Of a stretch of 64,000 nt of DNA, positions 1 through 11,670 are shown in pieces (position 1 is the stretch's first letter; each line of letters opens with the position of its first letter). Source of the stretch: Orientallactaga sibirica (lineage: Eukaryota > Chordata > Mammalia > Rodentia > Dipodidae). The notes under the pieces are model-generated. The model worked only from the letters and a program-made list of their open reading frames with translations. It ran no database searches and was not told the origin of the DNA. Location of the stretch: NCBI GenBank assembly GCA_036365145.1, contig JAEOAD010002231.1:2583501-2647500 (forward strand), in the 5' to 3' direction. A program made the translations under genes and the position numbers.

Positions 1-1060
1 AAAAGATAAAGAAGACCACTTCTTACTTATCAAGGAAATGATCTAACAAGAGGATACCACAATCTTTTTGCATCAAACACAGGTGCACCACAATTCATAA
101 AAGTAAACCTACTTGACAACAAAACAGAAATAACCACCAACTCCATCATAGTTGGGGATTTCAATACTCCTCTATCAGCAATAGATAGATTATCAAAACA
201 GAAAATTAACTGGGAAATAAGAGATATCAACAAAACCATAGCTCAACTAGATCTAATGGACATCTACAGACTATTCTACCCAAAATCCACAGATTATACA
301 TTTTTCCCAGCACCCCATGGAACCTTCTCTAAAATAGATCATATACTGGCCCATAGAGCCTGCCTCCATATATTTAGGAAGATTGACATAATCTCCTGCA
401 TGATATTAGATCAGATTAACCACAAAAGATGAGTCAGGAATCCCACCAGCTCCTGCAAACTGAACAACACACTTTTAAACAATAAATTGGTAGTAGAAAA
501 AAAAAAAAATGAAGCGGCAAAGTATCTAGAAAGGAATGACAATGAGAATGCAGCATACAAAAACTTATGGGACACAATGAAGGCAGTCCTCCAGGGAAAA
601 TTCATAGAAATAATGTCTTCATAACAAAGACAGAGAGATCCCAAATCAATAACCTAACCAAACAGCTAGTGGCATTGGAAAAACAAGAAGAATCCAACCA
701 AAAAAACTCCAGATGGAAAGAAATAATTAAGATCAGAGCAGAAATTAATGAATTGGAAAATCAGAAAACAAGGAAATTGAAACAAAGAGCTGGTTCTTTG
801 AAAAAAATAACCAAGATTAATAAACCCCTGGCCAATTTGATCAAGTGAAAAAAAGAGATGCTTCAAATTAACAAAATTAGAAATGAAAAAGGAGAGATCA
901 TAACAGACATAAGCGAAATTGGGAGAATCATAAGGATTTATTTCAAAAACCTCTATTCCACAAAACTGGATAATTTGAAGGAAATGGACAAATTCCTGGA
1001 AATATACATAAACCTAAATTCAGAGCAGGTTAATCTCCTAAAGATACCTATCACACCCAC
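1..1060 (+). mobile_element. L1 (LINE-1) ORF2 remnant, 5' segment
   Basis: The + strand encodes a decayed L1 ORF2. A GDFN motif (about 155-170) and a KIDHI motif (about 330-345) mark the C-terminal half of the APE-type endonuclease domain. The linker between endonuclease and reverse transcriptase follows, for example the lysine/glutamate-rich stretch at 567-848. Stops and frame changes break it, so it cannot be active. The left end is cut by the window, and the element continues at 3041 after a MaLR insertion. The family is certain; the subfamily is not assigned. Confidence 0.93.
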
Positions 1061-1436
1061 TGTGGTAGTTTGAATATATGGCCCCCAATATATTCAGTGT
1101 TTTATTAGTTTATAGTTATCATCTGCATTGCTGGAGGCAATGTCACTGGGCAGATGTTAAGGCATGATGGTGGGTTTGAGATTCCTTGTAAAGATATGCA
1201 AAGTGTGTCCATTGGGAGTTCCTGAAGTGTGCTGTGGCTTTTGGCTGTAGCTTTGCTTTGTGTGCTGTGTGGCTGGGGGCTTTGCTCTCTTGCCTGGTCC
1301 TGTGAAGGCAGGCCAGCTTCTTCTGCTATTATGGAACTTCCCCTGGGTCTATAAGCTTCAATAAATAATATCCCTTCCTCCATAACTGTTCCTGGTCTGG
1401 AAGTTCATCTCAGTGAACCTGAAGCTGTCTGTGGTA
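1061..1436 (+). repeat. 5' LTR of the MaLR element
   Basis: It starts TGTGGTAG and is co-linear with the copy at 2658-3035. An AATAAA-type signal lies about 60 bp before the end (near 1360). The terminal CA of the other copy has decayed here, and the end is set by alignment. Just downstream the sequence CTGAGGAGTGTGGGG occupies the primer-binding position usual for MaLRs. Confidence 0.88.
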
Positions 1437-2657
1437 CTGAGGAGTGTGGGGTGAGATGAACCTGACCATGTGGATATTCATCTTTTGGAACCTTTGTTTT
1501 GGAGGAACGGGCATGGACTTGGTGCTTGCAACTGAAGATGCCTTCTGGAGTGGTAAGCCAAGTTTTATGGACTATTCTGATGAGAGTTTGAGAATACTAA
1601 GTGCAGACAGTGTTGAACTTCAAGGCTTGGCTTATGAGCTTTCTAAGGGGAAGGAAAGATTGCAGAGGACTTTGTTGGAACTGGGCTATTGGCATAAGGG
1701 ATGGCTGCATTCCGCTATCCAGGCCCAGAAAGTTTGATCAAGGTTAAATTTGTAATGGACTGATATGCTTGGCTAAAGATATCAGACTGAGAGACTTAAG
1801 ATTTTAAGTTGGAAAACCTCAAGCAAGTTAAAATTAGAGGCACTGAGATTGGTTTTAGGTTAGTGGAGCTGCTATTGTCAACACATTAGCAATTTTAAGG
1901 AAGGTGGAAGAAAGGTGGCCCGACTGCTTTACATTAAAACAATGGAGAAGATGCCTGAGGAAAGACTGTTAGAAATGCAAACTCTTTTGGAAAGAGTTGA
2001 CTGGAGAAGGAACCTGCTTTTCAAAGCTCTGATTTATTTCATCCCTGGATTAAGAATATGGCTGTGTCCTGCACACCTGGTATTAGTTTTGGAAGCATGA
2101 AAAATGCATGGAGTGGTCATGAATTGCACACGGTTCCAGGAGCCACTGCTGAGATGTGGCATGAGGCAGCACATGAAGACCCTCAGGAATAAGCAGGAAG
2201 AGCCTTTGGAAGATGGACTGTGGTTTGCATGGAGACCTGAAGATGTTTTGGATATACCAGGACTGTGCAAGGGCTCCCATGGAGTGCATTGTTGGACTGG
2301 GATCAAAGTTTTCCCTGGCTACTCTGCCCAGCTGGAGGGGTAGAATTGGAAAACCTGGAGACTGTTAGTCTCTGGTTATATTGAACTTGAACTGCAGAAG
2401 TTTGATGACTGCTGATGGTGGTTGAGTTTGCATTGTTCTAGTTTCTCTTTGCTATGCCTTATACCAGTTAAAAATGTTTACTCTGTGCCTTTACATGTTG
2501 AAAGTATTTAACTTGTTTGATTTTACAGGACTCACTATCTTAAGTTGGTCAAGACTATGAGAACCTTTGAAACTGGACTGAGTACAATTTACAATGTGTG
2601 ATAGTTATAAATCTATTGGGGGCCAGGGACTAAATCTATTGGGGGCCAGGGGTGGAA
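1437..2657 (+). mobile_element. MaLR internal region (no intact gene)
   Basis: This is the 1.22 kb between the LTRs. The longest reading frame, 1444-1737 (about 97 residues), and the shorter ones at 1915-2100 and 2104-2343 show no protease, reverse transcriptase or integrase motif that I can recognise. They are best seen as decayed gag-derived or non-coding MaLR sequence. A purine-rich tract at 2641-2657 abuts the 3' LTR and serves as the polypurine tract. Confidence 0.8.
2608..2653 (+). repeat. 23-bp tandem duplication covering the polypurine tract
   Basis: Two nearly identical 23-bp units (2608-2630 and 2631-2653), each beginning TAAATCTATTGGGGGCCAGGG, lie directly before the 3' LTR. They duplicate the purine-rich second-strand primer region. 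Only the right-hand copy abuts the LTR. Confidence 0.85.
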
Positions 2658-3035
2658 TGTGGTAGTTTGAATATATGGCCCCCAATATATTCAGTGTTTT
2701 ATTAGTTTATAGTTTGCATCTGCATTGCTGGAGGCAATGTCACTGGGCGGATGTTAAGGTGTGATGGTGGGTTTGAGATTCCATTGTAAAGATATGCAAA
2801 GTGTGTCCCAATGGGAGTTCCTGAAGTGTGCTGTGGCTTTTGGCTGTAGCTTTGCTCTGTGTGCTGTGTGGCTAGGGGCTTTGCTCTCTTGCCTGGTCCT
2901 GTGAATGCAGGCCAGCTTCTTCTGCCATTATGGAACTTCCCCTGGATCTGTAAGCTTCAATAAATAATATCCCTTCCTCCACAACTGTTCCTGGTCTGGA
3001 AGTTCATCTCAGCAAACCTGAAGCTTTCTGCTACA
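2658..3035 (+). repeat. 3' LTR of the MaLR element
   Basis: It runs from TGTGGTAG to CTACA and is followed by the second target copy CCCAC at 3036-3040. An AATAAA signal lies near 2960. It is better preserved at the end than the 5' copy. Confidence 0.9.
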
Positions 3036-3040
3036 CCCAC

Positions 3041-5171
3041 TAAGATTGAAAAGATAATCAACAACCTCCCCTAAAAGAAGAGTCCAGGACCAGATGTTTT
3101 CTCAGCTGAATTCTATCAGACCTTCATGAAAGAACTGAAACTAATCTTTCTCAAACTATACCACACCATTAGAGAACAGGGAAAGCTACACAACTCCTTC
3201 TATGAAGCTAGTATCACCCTAATGCCAAAACCGGGCAGAGATGCCACAAGAAAACAAAACTATAGGCCTATTTCTCTGAAGAACGTAGATGCAAAGATCC
3301 TGAACAAAATATTCACAAATTGAATTCAATAACCCATCAAAATCATTATCCACCTGGACCAAGTAGGCTTCTTCCCAGGAACACAGAGTTGGTTCAACAT
3401 AGAGAAATCTTTCAATGTAATACACCACACCAATAAGCTTAAACACAAAAACCACATGATCCTTTCCATAGATGCAGAAGAGGCCATTGATAAAATACAA
3501 TATCACTTCATGATCAGATCATTGGAGTGAATAGGCACGGATGGTTTGTATCTCAACATAATAAAAGCCATATATAAAGCTCCTAAAGTACAAAAAATAC
3601 TTAATGGGGAGAGACTGAAGGAATTCCCACTGAGATCAGGAACAAGACAGGTGTGTCCATCCTTACCTCTGCTCTTCAACATAGTACTGGAACTCCTAGC
3701 TCAAGCAATAAGACAAGAGAAAGAAATAAAAAGGACACAAATTGGAATGGAGGAAGTTAAGTTAGCCCTATTCACAGATGACATGATTCTATACATAAGT
3801 GATCCAAGAACCTCCATCTCAAAACTCTTATAGATGATTAACTCCTTCAGCAAAGTAGCAGAATACAAAAATCAATGCACAAAAATCAGTAGCCTTTGTA
3901 TATGCAAAAGACAAAGATACAGAGAAAGAAATAAGCGATGTCCCATTTTCAATAGCAACAACAACAACAAAATACCTTGGAATAACATTAACCAAGGATG
4001 TGAAAGACCTTTACAATGAGAACATAAAAACACTCAAGAAAGAAATTGAGGAGGACTTGATAAAATGGAAAGATCTCCCATGCTCCTGGATAGGCAGAAT
4101 TAACATTGTGAAAATGGCAATCTTACCAAAAACAGTATATAGATTTAATGAAATACCAATAAAAATCCCAACATTTTTCTTCACAGAGATAGGAAAAATC
4201 ATCTCAGAATTCATAGGGTATGGCAGAAGGCCTCAGATAGCCAAGCATATCCTCAGCAAAAGAAATACCCCTGGTATCAGGTATCACCATACCTGATCTA
4301 AAGCTATACTACAAAGGCATAGTATGAAAAACAACATGGGACTGGCTTAAAAATAGGATTATAGATCAATAGAACAGAATCAAAGTCCCAGACTTTGGGT
4401 CACATAACTACAGCTACTTGATATTTAACAAAGGCCCTAACAATGTACACTGGACAAAAGGTAGCATCTTCAACAAATGGTGCTGGACAAACTGGATAAT
4501 CATATGCAGGAAAATGAAACTTGATCTCCACATCTTGTCATGCACAAAAATCAAATCCAAATAGATCAAAGACCTCAATATAAGATTTGAAACTCTGCTA
4601 CTACTAGAAGAAAAGTAGAAGGAACTTTCCATGATATAGGAGTGGGAAAATACTTCCTGAGAAAAACCCCAGAAGCTCAGGAAATTAAAAAAATCAATCA
4701 ACCATTGGTATCTCATGAAGCTGAAAAGTTTTTCACAGACAAACTTACAATAAGCAGATCCAATAGACTACCCACAGAATGAGGAAAAAAAATTGCCAGC
4801 TATACAACTGACAGAGCAAAAAACCTAAATAATAAAAAGTCAAACAACCCACTCACAAAATGGGGCAGAGAACTGTACAAAGAGTTCTCAGAGAAAGAAA
4901 TACAAATGGAAAACACTTAAGAAAATGTTCAACATCCCTAATAATCAGGGAAATGCAAATTAAAACAACTATGAGATTCCACCTTACCCCTGTAAGGATG
5001 GCAAAATTAAAAAAATCTAACAGAAACAAGTGGTGGCCATGTTGTGGAGAAATAGGAACCCTCATTCACTTTTGGTGTGAATGTAAGCTGGTACAACCAA
5101 TATGGAAAACAATATGGAGACTCCTAAAAAAGGTTGACTATAGAGTTACCAACAGACCCAGTTATTCCCTG
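3041..5171 (+). mobile_element. L1 ORF2 remnant, reverse transcriptase and 3' segment
   Basis: This continues the L1 interrupted at 1060. Reverse transcriptase blocks are readable: a [16 protein letters not shown] block at about 3260-3320, an SGTRQ..P..LLFN block near 3636-3690, and the catalytic box at 3771-3782. That box reads FTDD instead of the usual FADD. A C-terminal ORF2 block continues at 4000-4260. From about 4300 the sequence matches the L1 3' part (spotted by its '...CAACAAATGGTGCTGGACAA...' type text) up to 5171. Many stops and frameshifts are present. Confidence 0.92.
3546..3833 (+). pseudogene. L1 ORF2 reverse transcriptase fragment
   Basis: A 95-codon open stretch within the dead L1 covers the middle of the reverse transcriptase. 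Residues 31-35 (SGTRQ) begin the palm motif and residues 76-79 (FTDD) replace the FADD catalytic motif. The alanine-to-threonine change, the stop after 3830 and the missing frame continuity show it is not functional. It has no independent start context. Confidence 0.85.
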
Positions 5172-5460
5172 GTGAGATGACAAAGCAGAATTTTATTTCT
5201 CACATTTCTGGAAGGCTAGGAAATATAAAATTAAGACATCAGCATGGTGAAGTGCTGCTTCCTCATATAAACCAACCTCTCTTTGCACTCCTGGTGGTGT
5301 AAGAGGACAGAGAGATCTCTAAAGGCCCTTTCATTAAGCCATTAGTTTCTCATGATTGAATCACATCCCAAAGGCCCTTTACCCAAATCCTATCACCTTA
5401 AGGATTAAGATTTTACCTTAACAATTTTGAGGAGGGTTAACAGCTCCATGCCTCAGTTCA
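5172..5460 (-). mobile_element. MaLR/ERVL-type LTR remnant inside the L1
   Basis: The stretch starting ATTTTATTTCTCACATTTCTGG and ending near GGAGGGTTAACAG interrupts the L1 3' region. On the reverse strand it resembles old mammalian MaLR-type LTRs. The L1 text on the two sides (5150-5171 and 5461-5560) is co-linear. No target duplication could be fixed, and the subfamily is not assigned. Confidence 0.5.
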
Positions 5461-6565
5461 GAGAGATTTGCTCAACCATGTTTATACTGCTCAATTCACA
5501 ATAGCTAAGAGCTGGAATCAACCCAGAGATCCATCATTATATGAATAGATAACTAAGGTGTGGTATATCTACATGATGGAATTCTACACAGCAATAAGGA
5601 AAACTGACACAATGCAATTTGAAGAAAAATGGTTCAACTTGGAACAGATCATTCTCAGCCAACTTACCCAATCACAGAAAGATAAGAGAGTCAGTCCCCA
5701 GACAGTTAGCTTATCTAGTGCCAGAAGGTATTACATGAGTGACTGGAGGAAAGTGACCAACAACTGTCCAAGCAATGCATGATTTAAGCTTCGCAGCAGC
5801 AAACAATCTGACGTGATGCTAACCCAAGTGTAATAGTGGCACACAGCCATACTGGGTAACTAACTAATCTTGATTTGGCTAATGGATCTGCTCAGTGGAA
5901 TGGAACCCATAGCTGGAACTGGGAAATAAATCAGAACCATATCCAAAAAATGATCCCACTCTCCAATATCAAGCTCCCACCAATTGTGGGCTACAAGGGG
6001 GCCTACACCTATGAAATTCTCTACAAAATAATAATGTTTATCCCATATATCTGGTTCTGACTTCACTCTCTGTTGGAGAATTTGTTTCTCTTTTTCAGAT
6101 GTATGTAGAACCTGAGGAGAGAATCAGCCCATTGCAGCTCACCAGGGTCCCAGCTAAAACCATAGAGTAATGGGGGAAATTAAGAAGAGTGCTTCTTTCT
6201 TGGTGAACCTGGTACCACACAAGGGTGAGGAGATAGACACAGAGAACACTCAACTCCTACCAAACCAGATATCCAGAAACACAAAGGTTCCCAAGACCTC
6301 TTTACTAAAGTAGACCTAAGACAAATCCAGCATGGCTCAGGGAAATTTGTGGAACAGGGGCAGAAAGATTGTTAGAGCCACAAGTTGGGACATTATGAAC
6401 AGAGACATTGCCTCTTTCTCATAACTGATGGCTACCCCCACAATTCATGACCCACATTCCCCAATGAGGAGAGTGGAGAGTCCCTTTGGACGGGGGGGGG
6501 GTCAGGGAGGAGGCTAATGATGGTACCAGCATGACTGTATACACACTATCTACATAACTAATAAA
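5461..6565 (+). mobile_element. L1 3' region and 3' UTR remnant
   Basis: The L1 3' part resumes (CATGTTTATACTGCTCAATTC... type sequence, 5470-5790). It runs through the rodent L1 3' UTR-like block 6180-6540 and ends in an AT-rich tail near TAATAAAAAAGC (6560). A G9 run lies at about 6491-6499. The 3' end is approximate. Confidence 0.7.
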
Positions 6566-8840
6566 AAAGCTGCAAAATTATAATGCTTAATTTTCACTTC
6601 AGCCTTATAATAATTGATATTATCTTTATCATACCTTTATTAAGAAAACTTAAATAATTACTCAAATGACAGAAACTTTATGGACAAATCAGAACTGTAT
6701 TCTCTTCTGACTCCTCATGTACAAATTTTTCTTTATCATAATTACTACCAGTGGATTTGTAATAACCACCATCATTCAGGTCCTGTTCAGCAGTATTCAC
6801 ATCCTCACAGTTGCTTCTGCAGTATACTCATCTTTGCAGCAGAATCACTACTTGACCATTGCCCCCTAAAACTTTACCTCTAGATCTACTGCCTCTAAGG
6901 ACTATACCAATGACTCCATGAACATATAAGTGATAAAGACTCAAGTATTTGTCTAATTCCATGCAAAGAATAGCATGGAATAAGAACATGAATGGAAAGA
7001 TTTTTAGAATGCAGAATGCCCAGTGAAAGTTACTCCATATTTTATATGCTATTAATCTTTTTCTTTTATCTTTGGGCACACTTTATACAATATGCAAGTA
7101 AATCCATGATCTTTGAATTTAAAGAAAGATACTTTATTTTGTTAACTCTTGCATTAGGAAAATATGAACAGAACATATGCAGTGTACTTCATTCATTATA
7201 AAATTGTGTTGGGTTATAAATTTGTTTAGGAAATAAATAAATAATTATCAAGGGACATTGTATACAACTGAGAAAAACTTGTCATACTATGAGAGGTACA
7301 AGGAGAGGGAAAATAGAGGGTGAAAGGGTAAAGAAAGACATACTTTACCACAGTAGAGTGAAAAGTGATCTTAAAAGAAGTAGCAAATTGCATCCTAAAT
7401 GATGACAGGGTGAGGCCAGAAAAAGAGGTGAGCAAAGAGTCCCAGAGCAAACTGCATGGAGGAAAGCCCAGCCACCAGAAAGACGGTATGTACAACAGAC
7501 AGCTCATCACTCAGAGCTGAAAGGAAATGACCTAGTTGACCATGTCTGAGACAATTTGAGCAGCATTTTTCAAAAGTAGTAATGGATAATTTTTAAAAAC
7601 ATTAATCTGATCTTATTGATGAATGCAGTTTTACACATGTTGAGTTTTTGTTTCCTACACACAACATCTGGGCAATCAGGAGGATGGTGGACTGAGAACC
7701 TGTTTTGGAATCACCAGTTACATTGATGGTCACGGAAGCCTTGAGGGAAGATGAGATGGATGACTGTCTGAGGGATCCACAGTCCAGGGCATAAACTTAA
7801 AATAAACAATGCCAAGAAAATGATAATAATATTAAGAACAATAACTGAGATTATCTTAAGTTAAAAGTAGCACATATCTATTATAGAAAAAATCAAAGAA
7901 TAAGTAATGAAAGTAGAGCTATTTAAGAAGCTCATTACATGTCCACAGCAAACATAGTTGTGGCTGAAATTTGCATTATTTGGAACTTATCTTCTGGTCT
8001 GCTACTTATTCTGTGAGTCTCACTGACTGTCATTTTTTAAGTATACCTGAAAGAATCTTGTTGCAATATTTGTTTTGTGTGTGTTGAAGCAGCTGTGTCT
8101 AAATTTACAACAAAGATCCAATATTAAAATGTTGAGGTTTAAAATCAAATACCAACAGGAGAGCTCACATGTAAGAGCTGAAAGAAAATCCTCCCCAGAG
8201 TATGTGCTGCAATATGATCCTTTACTATTCCTTGTGGGATGGTAGGACTTGGGAATGCTATGAATCTGCACTTAATGATGTCCAGGAAGCATTGGAAATG
8301 AGCACCCCATGCTTAATGGAAAATTTCTGTAAAGTAGCTCCTCTTATATACACAAACTCATTAACTTCAGTAATTATAAATTTTGTCCAGTATTAATTTA
8401 CCCCTGGGGAAGGAGTGTGATGAATGAATTATGTTCAATTGAGGAAACATGATGTTTGTAATAAGTTCAGAGTAAACACACAGTAAAGTATGCCTATGGA
8501 AAGTTAATTGGCTGTCACAGTAAACAAGAAAACATCACGGCATGTGCTTTCAGTCATATGACACACTCTACATTTCAGAAAGACATGAGGCATCCTTCTC
8601 AGAATTCACAAACTCCTTGGTCAAGCTATCATCCTGGGAGGGCTGTTGGACGGAGGTGGCAAGGGCTGGCAAAGCAGCAGGGATATGCCATCTGAGAAGC
8701 ATCTTGAGTGGCATGGTCCAAGGCAAAAGTCCTTGATGTTCCTCATAACACCATCGTTTACAGCATGTCATAATATTCTTGTGATTAGCTTTAAATTTAA
8801 TTATTAACCATGTATAATCCCAAAATGATTAACAAATACT
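6566..8840. other. No feature recognised
   Basis: About 2.3 kb of AT-rich sequence. I see no clear SINE, LTR or coding exon. The longest reading frames (60-95 codons) have no recognisable domain or splice context. Confidence 0.5.
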
Positions 8841-8990
8841 TACCTAATCTTCAAAATAACTCCTAAATTACATGTTTTGATAAGTTCCATTTCTCAGATG
8901 AGAAAACTGAGGTATGGAGAAATTATATAGCTTGCCATGAAATTATGCCATTGGCTAACTAAATGCTATCATAATATGACTGGTTTCTTT
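8841..8990 (-). repeat. MIR SINE fragment
   Basis: The core text CAGATGAGAAAACTGAGGTA followed by GGAGAAATTATATAGCTTGCC is the reverse-strand MIR core (consensus ...GATGAGGAAACTGAGG...AAGTAACTTGCCC). Both ends fade into unique sequence. MIR is ancient, so this copy predates rodents. Confidence 0.75.
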
Positions 8991-9140
8991 CCAAAGAAGT
9001 GAGCACAGAGGAATTAAGTATACTCTAAAGTTCTCAAGTGAACTGATTCATTCATGTTTTGGCAGTGTCATTTTAGTTCAATGAACTCCTCCTCAAATTG
9101 TATCTAACAAATTCCACATCTATTTAAAACATTAGTTGAA

Positions 9141-9279
9141 GCTATGTGTGGTGGCACACACCTTTAATCCCAACATCTGGGAGACAGAGGTAGGAGTATT
9201 GCCATCCTGAGACTACATGGTAAATTCCAGGTCAGCCTGGACTAAAGTGAAACCCTACCTGCCCCCCCCTCAAAAAAAA
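9141..9279 (+). mobile_element. B1 (7SL-type) SINE, internally shortened
   Basis: The 7SL head GTGTGGTGGCACACACCTTTAATCCCA is followed by AGACTACATGGTAAATTCCAGGTCAGCCTGG and a C-run/A-rich tail. About 15 bp of the middle (GAGTTCAAGGCCA) is missing compared with the other copies in the window. The sense strand is +. Confidence 0.9.
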
Positions 9280-9582
9280 TTAGTTTAACTAAAAATAAGT
9301 TGTTTAACTTGATATTGCAAGTGTAAATTTATACTGAGTGATGAACCCATTTCTATTTTTGCATGCTGTTGTGAAGAAAGAAACATGTAAGTTCTTAGTG
9401 TTATTTGCAAAAGGTGTAAACTAGCTGAGAAAAACAGAGTTTATACTCAGAGGTTAGTGCTACTCTCACCTTTGGTCAAAGAAGCTTTTTATAGTTGGTG
9501 GCAACTATCACATAGACTCAGGATTCATCAAAGTGCTAAGAATAAGTGAGTGCTGAGAGTGCTCAGTGCTACAGGAAGCATC

Positions 9583-9905
9583 TATATCACCCCTTCCAAG
9601 GCTTTGGGGCCCACTGCAGATGAGGAGTCAGAAGGAAAGTAATTCCCAGAGCATGGAAGGAGTGCTTTGAAACCTGTCTTCTGAACACAAACTGAACAGT
9701 GCATTCATGACTTCACAGGGACCCTGGTTATTTGCACCAGAACTGCATCATATTGGGCCCATCTCCATCAAGGATGATGAAGGAGGGCAATAGAAAAATC
9801 TATGAAAGTAGAAGAGGGACTCATTAGATAGAAGGAGGGGTTCAAGGGAATGGAACAGGGGGCAAGAGAAGGTACTTGATGAGATTATGATAAAAACAGC
9901 AGAAA
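9583..9905 (+). mobile_element. L1 3' UTR fragment (rodent type)
   Basis: The block with CCCTTCCAAGGCTTTGGGG, CACTGCAGATGAGG, CATGACTTCACAGGGACCCTGG and ATTGGGCCCATC, ending GATTATGATAAAAA, is recognisable as rodent L1 3' UTR text in sense orientation. Related text occurs near 40720-40900. No ORF2 sequence accompanies it, so it is a short 5'-truncated copy or a remnant. Confidence 0.6.
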
Positions 9906-10489
9906 GGAGTTTTCAAATCAATCAAGTATTGGTAGGATTTTTAATCTTGTCTTTAAATCTCAATAGTATAAACGTACCAGTTATTTCTATGATCAGATTT
10001 CCTTCTATCCCACCTTCTTGCTCTTATTCTATTTTTTCTTTTATCCCCAGCTCTGTGTATGGTTGTGTCATATTTTATTTAACATGGTCATTTGTTTATC
10101 CTCACTTTTACAGCAAAAGTTAACACCTTGAATGTGTTTTTTTTTTTTAAGTATCCTGCAAATAAACAGAAGATTCTCCTATACAGGATTATTGGGCATT
10201 TCTTTATGTGGAGCTGGGAGAACTGGGATGGTTCTCTCATTGGTGAATGGATTTCTATATACCATATTTTCCTCCTTCCATCATTCTTGGTAGAATCTTA
10301 AAATATTATTTCATTTCAATTTTATAATTTATATTCAATGAAAAAATGTAGAGAAAAAGATTTCTCACAATTCATTTAGGAGAAGGCATCCACAAATATA
10401 GATTCACAATTACTTTCTTTTTATGTAATATGGATTGTAATATTTGTATTATACAATGAAAATGTCAAATTGTTAGGTCAAATATTTTT
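9906..10489. other. No feature recognised
   Basis: AT-rich, pyrimidine-rich DNA. A T10 run lies at about 10139-10148. No repeat family or exon could be named. Confidence 0.4.
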
Positions 10490-10570
10490 AGTTTTACTCT
10501 GTTATCAATTTTAATGAAGTATCATTTACTAGAGTAAAATTCATCCACTCAAATTTTGCTTTTTGTTTTT

Positions 10571-10574
<4 letters not shown>

Positions 10575-10602
<28 letters not shown>
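10575..10602. repeat. (TG)14 microsatellite
   Basis: An uninterrupted TG run at the start of the B4-type element, on the side where these elements carry their CA-rich tail (here read on the reverse strand). Confidence 0.95.
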
Positions 10603-10605
<3 letters not shown>

Positions 10606-10926
10606 GGTATATGGTGTATGCATATGTGTGTGAAGATGCATGTGCCCTGAGTGCATGTATGCAGAGGCTAGAGGAAAATTCTAGATATCCTCTTCCATCA
10701 TCCATCTACATGTTTTCTTGAGCAGAAGTCTCACTGACATTTTTTGGACCTGACACCTTTGGTCCGCCTCAGCGATGCTCAGTGTTTGCTTCCTACAGGC
10801 CTGGGATGCGTAGCCATGCCCAGCTTTTTGTGAAGACCCTGGGGATTGAATCCAGGATGCATCAAGCCCTCTCAGGCCTTCATGCTTTCATGTCAACAGC
10901 CCTTACCTGCTGAGCCATGTCCCAGG
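10603..10926 (-). mobile_element. B4-type composite SINE (7SL + tRNA halves), antisense
   Basis: On the reverse strand the element starts with a tRNA-like head (near 10926: GCTCAGCAGGTAAGGG...). It continues through a 7SL-like segment (GGCATGGCTACGCATCCCAGG) and ends with a TG/CA-rich tail at 10575-10660. Similar composites lie at 13985, 25672, 29928 and 31241. It sits inside the antisense L1. Confidence 0.7.
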
Positions 10927-11278
10927 CAAGTTTTGTGAGTTCTGACAACCACATCCCAACAAGGGTCAAGTTGTGACCATCACCATACAAAGTTCTTTGT
11001 GTTTCCTGAGCAGTCAACGCTTCTCCTGACCTGGACTCTGGTAAAAATTCATTTGACATCTACTTTTCTAGAGTCATTTAGTTGTTGAAGTTATTGACGA
11101 ACTTTTTGTTACTGATCATATCTATATAAGAATATTTAGGCATTTATATCATCAACAATTATTTGCTTTTAATTGAGTTATTATGAACAAAGCTGCTACA
11201 TATGTTTCTATGCATGTCTTTTGGGAACTTATAGTTTCTGGCATTTTTTGATAAATACCAAGGAGCGGAAGTTCTCAG

Positions 11279-11508
11279 CATTTTGTCTTTTTTAAAATAT
11301 ATTTTTATTCATTTATTTGAGAGAGAGAGGGAGAAAGAGAATGGGCATGCCAGGGCCTCCAGCCACTGCAAACAAACTCCAGATGCATGCGCCCTCTTGT
11401 GCATCTGACATACATGGGTCCTGGAGAGTCGAACCAGGATCCTCTGGCTTTGCTGGCAAATACATTAAGCGCTAAGCCATCTCTCCAGCCACATTTTGTC
11501 TTTTTTAA
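11279..11508 (-). mobile_element. DIP-type tRNA SINE with target duplication
   Basis: The element proper is 11296-11491. A 17-bp duplication, CATTTTGTCTTTTTTAA, flanks it at 11279-11295 and 11492-11508. Reverse-strand order: GGCTGGAGAGATGGCTTAGC head, body, CTCTCT-type stretch, AATAAATGAATAAA-type tail. This is the short subfamily, lacking the extra segment seen at 19589 or 43980. Confidence 0.93.
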
Positions 11509-11521
11509 GTTATGTATTTGT

Positions 11522-11670
11522 GTATTATGTACATGAGTGAACTAAGGTCATTTGTTGCTACAATTAATGCCCATCCAACTATATGTGGGTGGCTAAGGAA
11601 TTGAACTCTGGGCTGGAAGGCTTTGCAAGCAAGAGCCTTTAACCAGTGAACTATCTCCCCAGATCCCATT
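11522..11670 (-). mobile_element. tRNA/B4-type SINE remnant
   Basis: The reverse strand starts near GATCTGGGGAGATAGTTCACTGG, a tRNA-derived head with a recognisable A box, and loses similarity toward 11522. It lies directly next to the DIP element. Confidence 0.5.

Larger units (their letters stand above)
1056..3040 (+). mobile_element. Complete non-autonomous MaLR (ERVL-MaLR) element with target duplication
   Basis: Two direct LTRs (1061-1436 and 2658-3035) flank about 1.2 kb of internal DNA. The ends are TG...CA and the 5-bp target duplication CCCAC is visible at 1056-1060 and 3036-3040. The L1 ORF2 sequence reads continuously if the insert is removed. The LTR start (TGTGGTAGTTTGAATA) is the rodent MaLR/ORR1-like type. 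The interior is too short for gag-pol and holds only broken reading frames, as expected of MaLRs that moved with ERV-L enzymes. By eye the two LTRs differ at roughly 15-20 positions in ~375, so the insertion is neither recent nor ancient. Confidence 0.88.

Noticed and set aside
1444..2343. Open frames in the MaLR interior as a possible gag gene
   Set aside because: Broken into short frames, without recognised capsid or zinc-knuckle motifs. Treated as decayed MaLR sequence.
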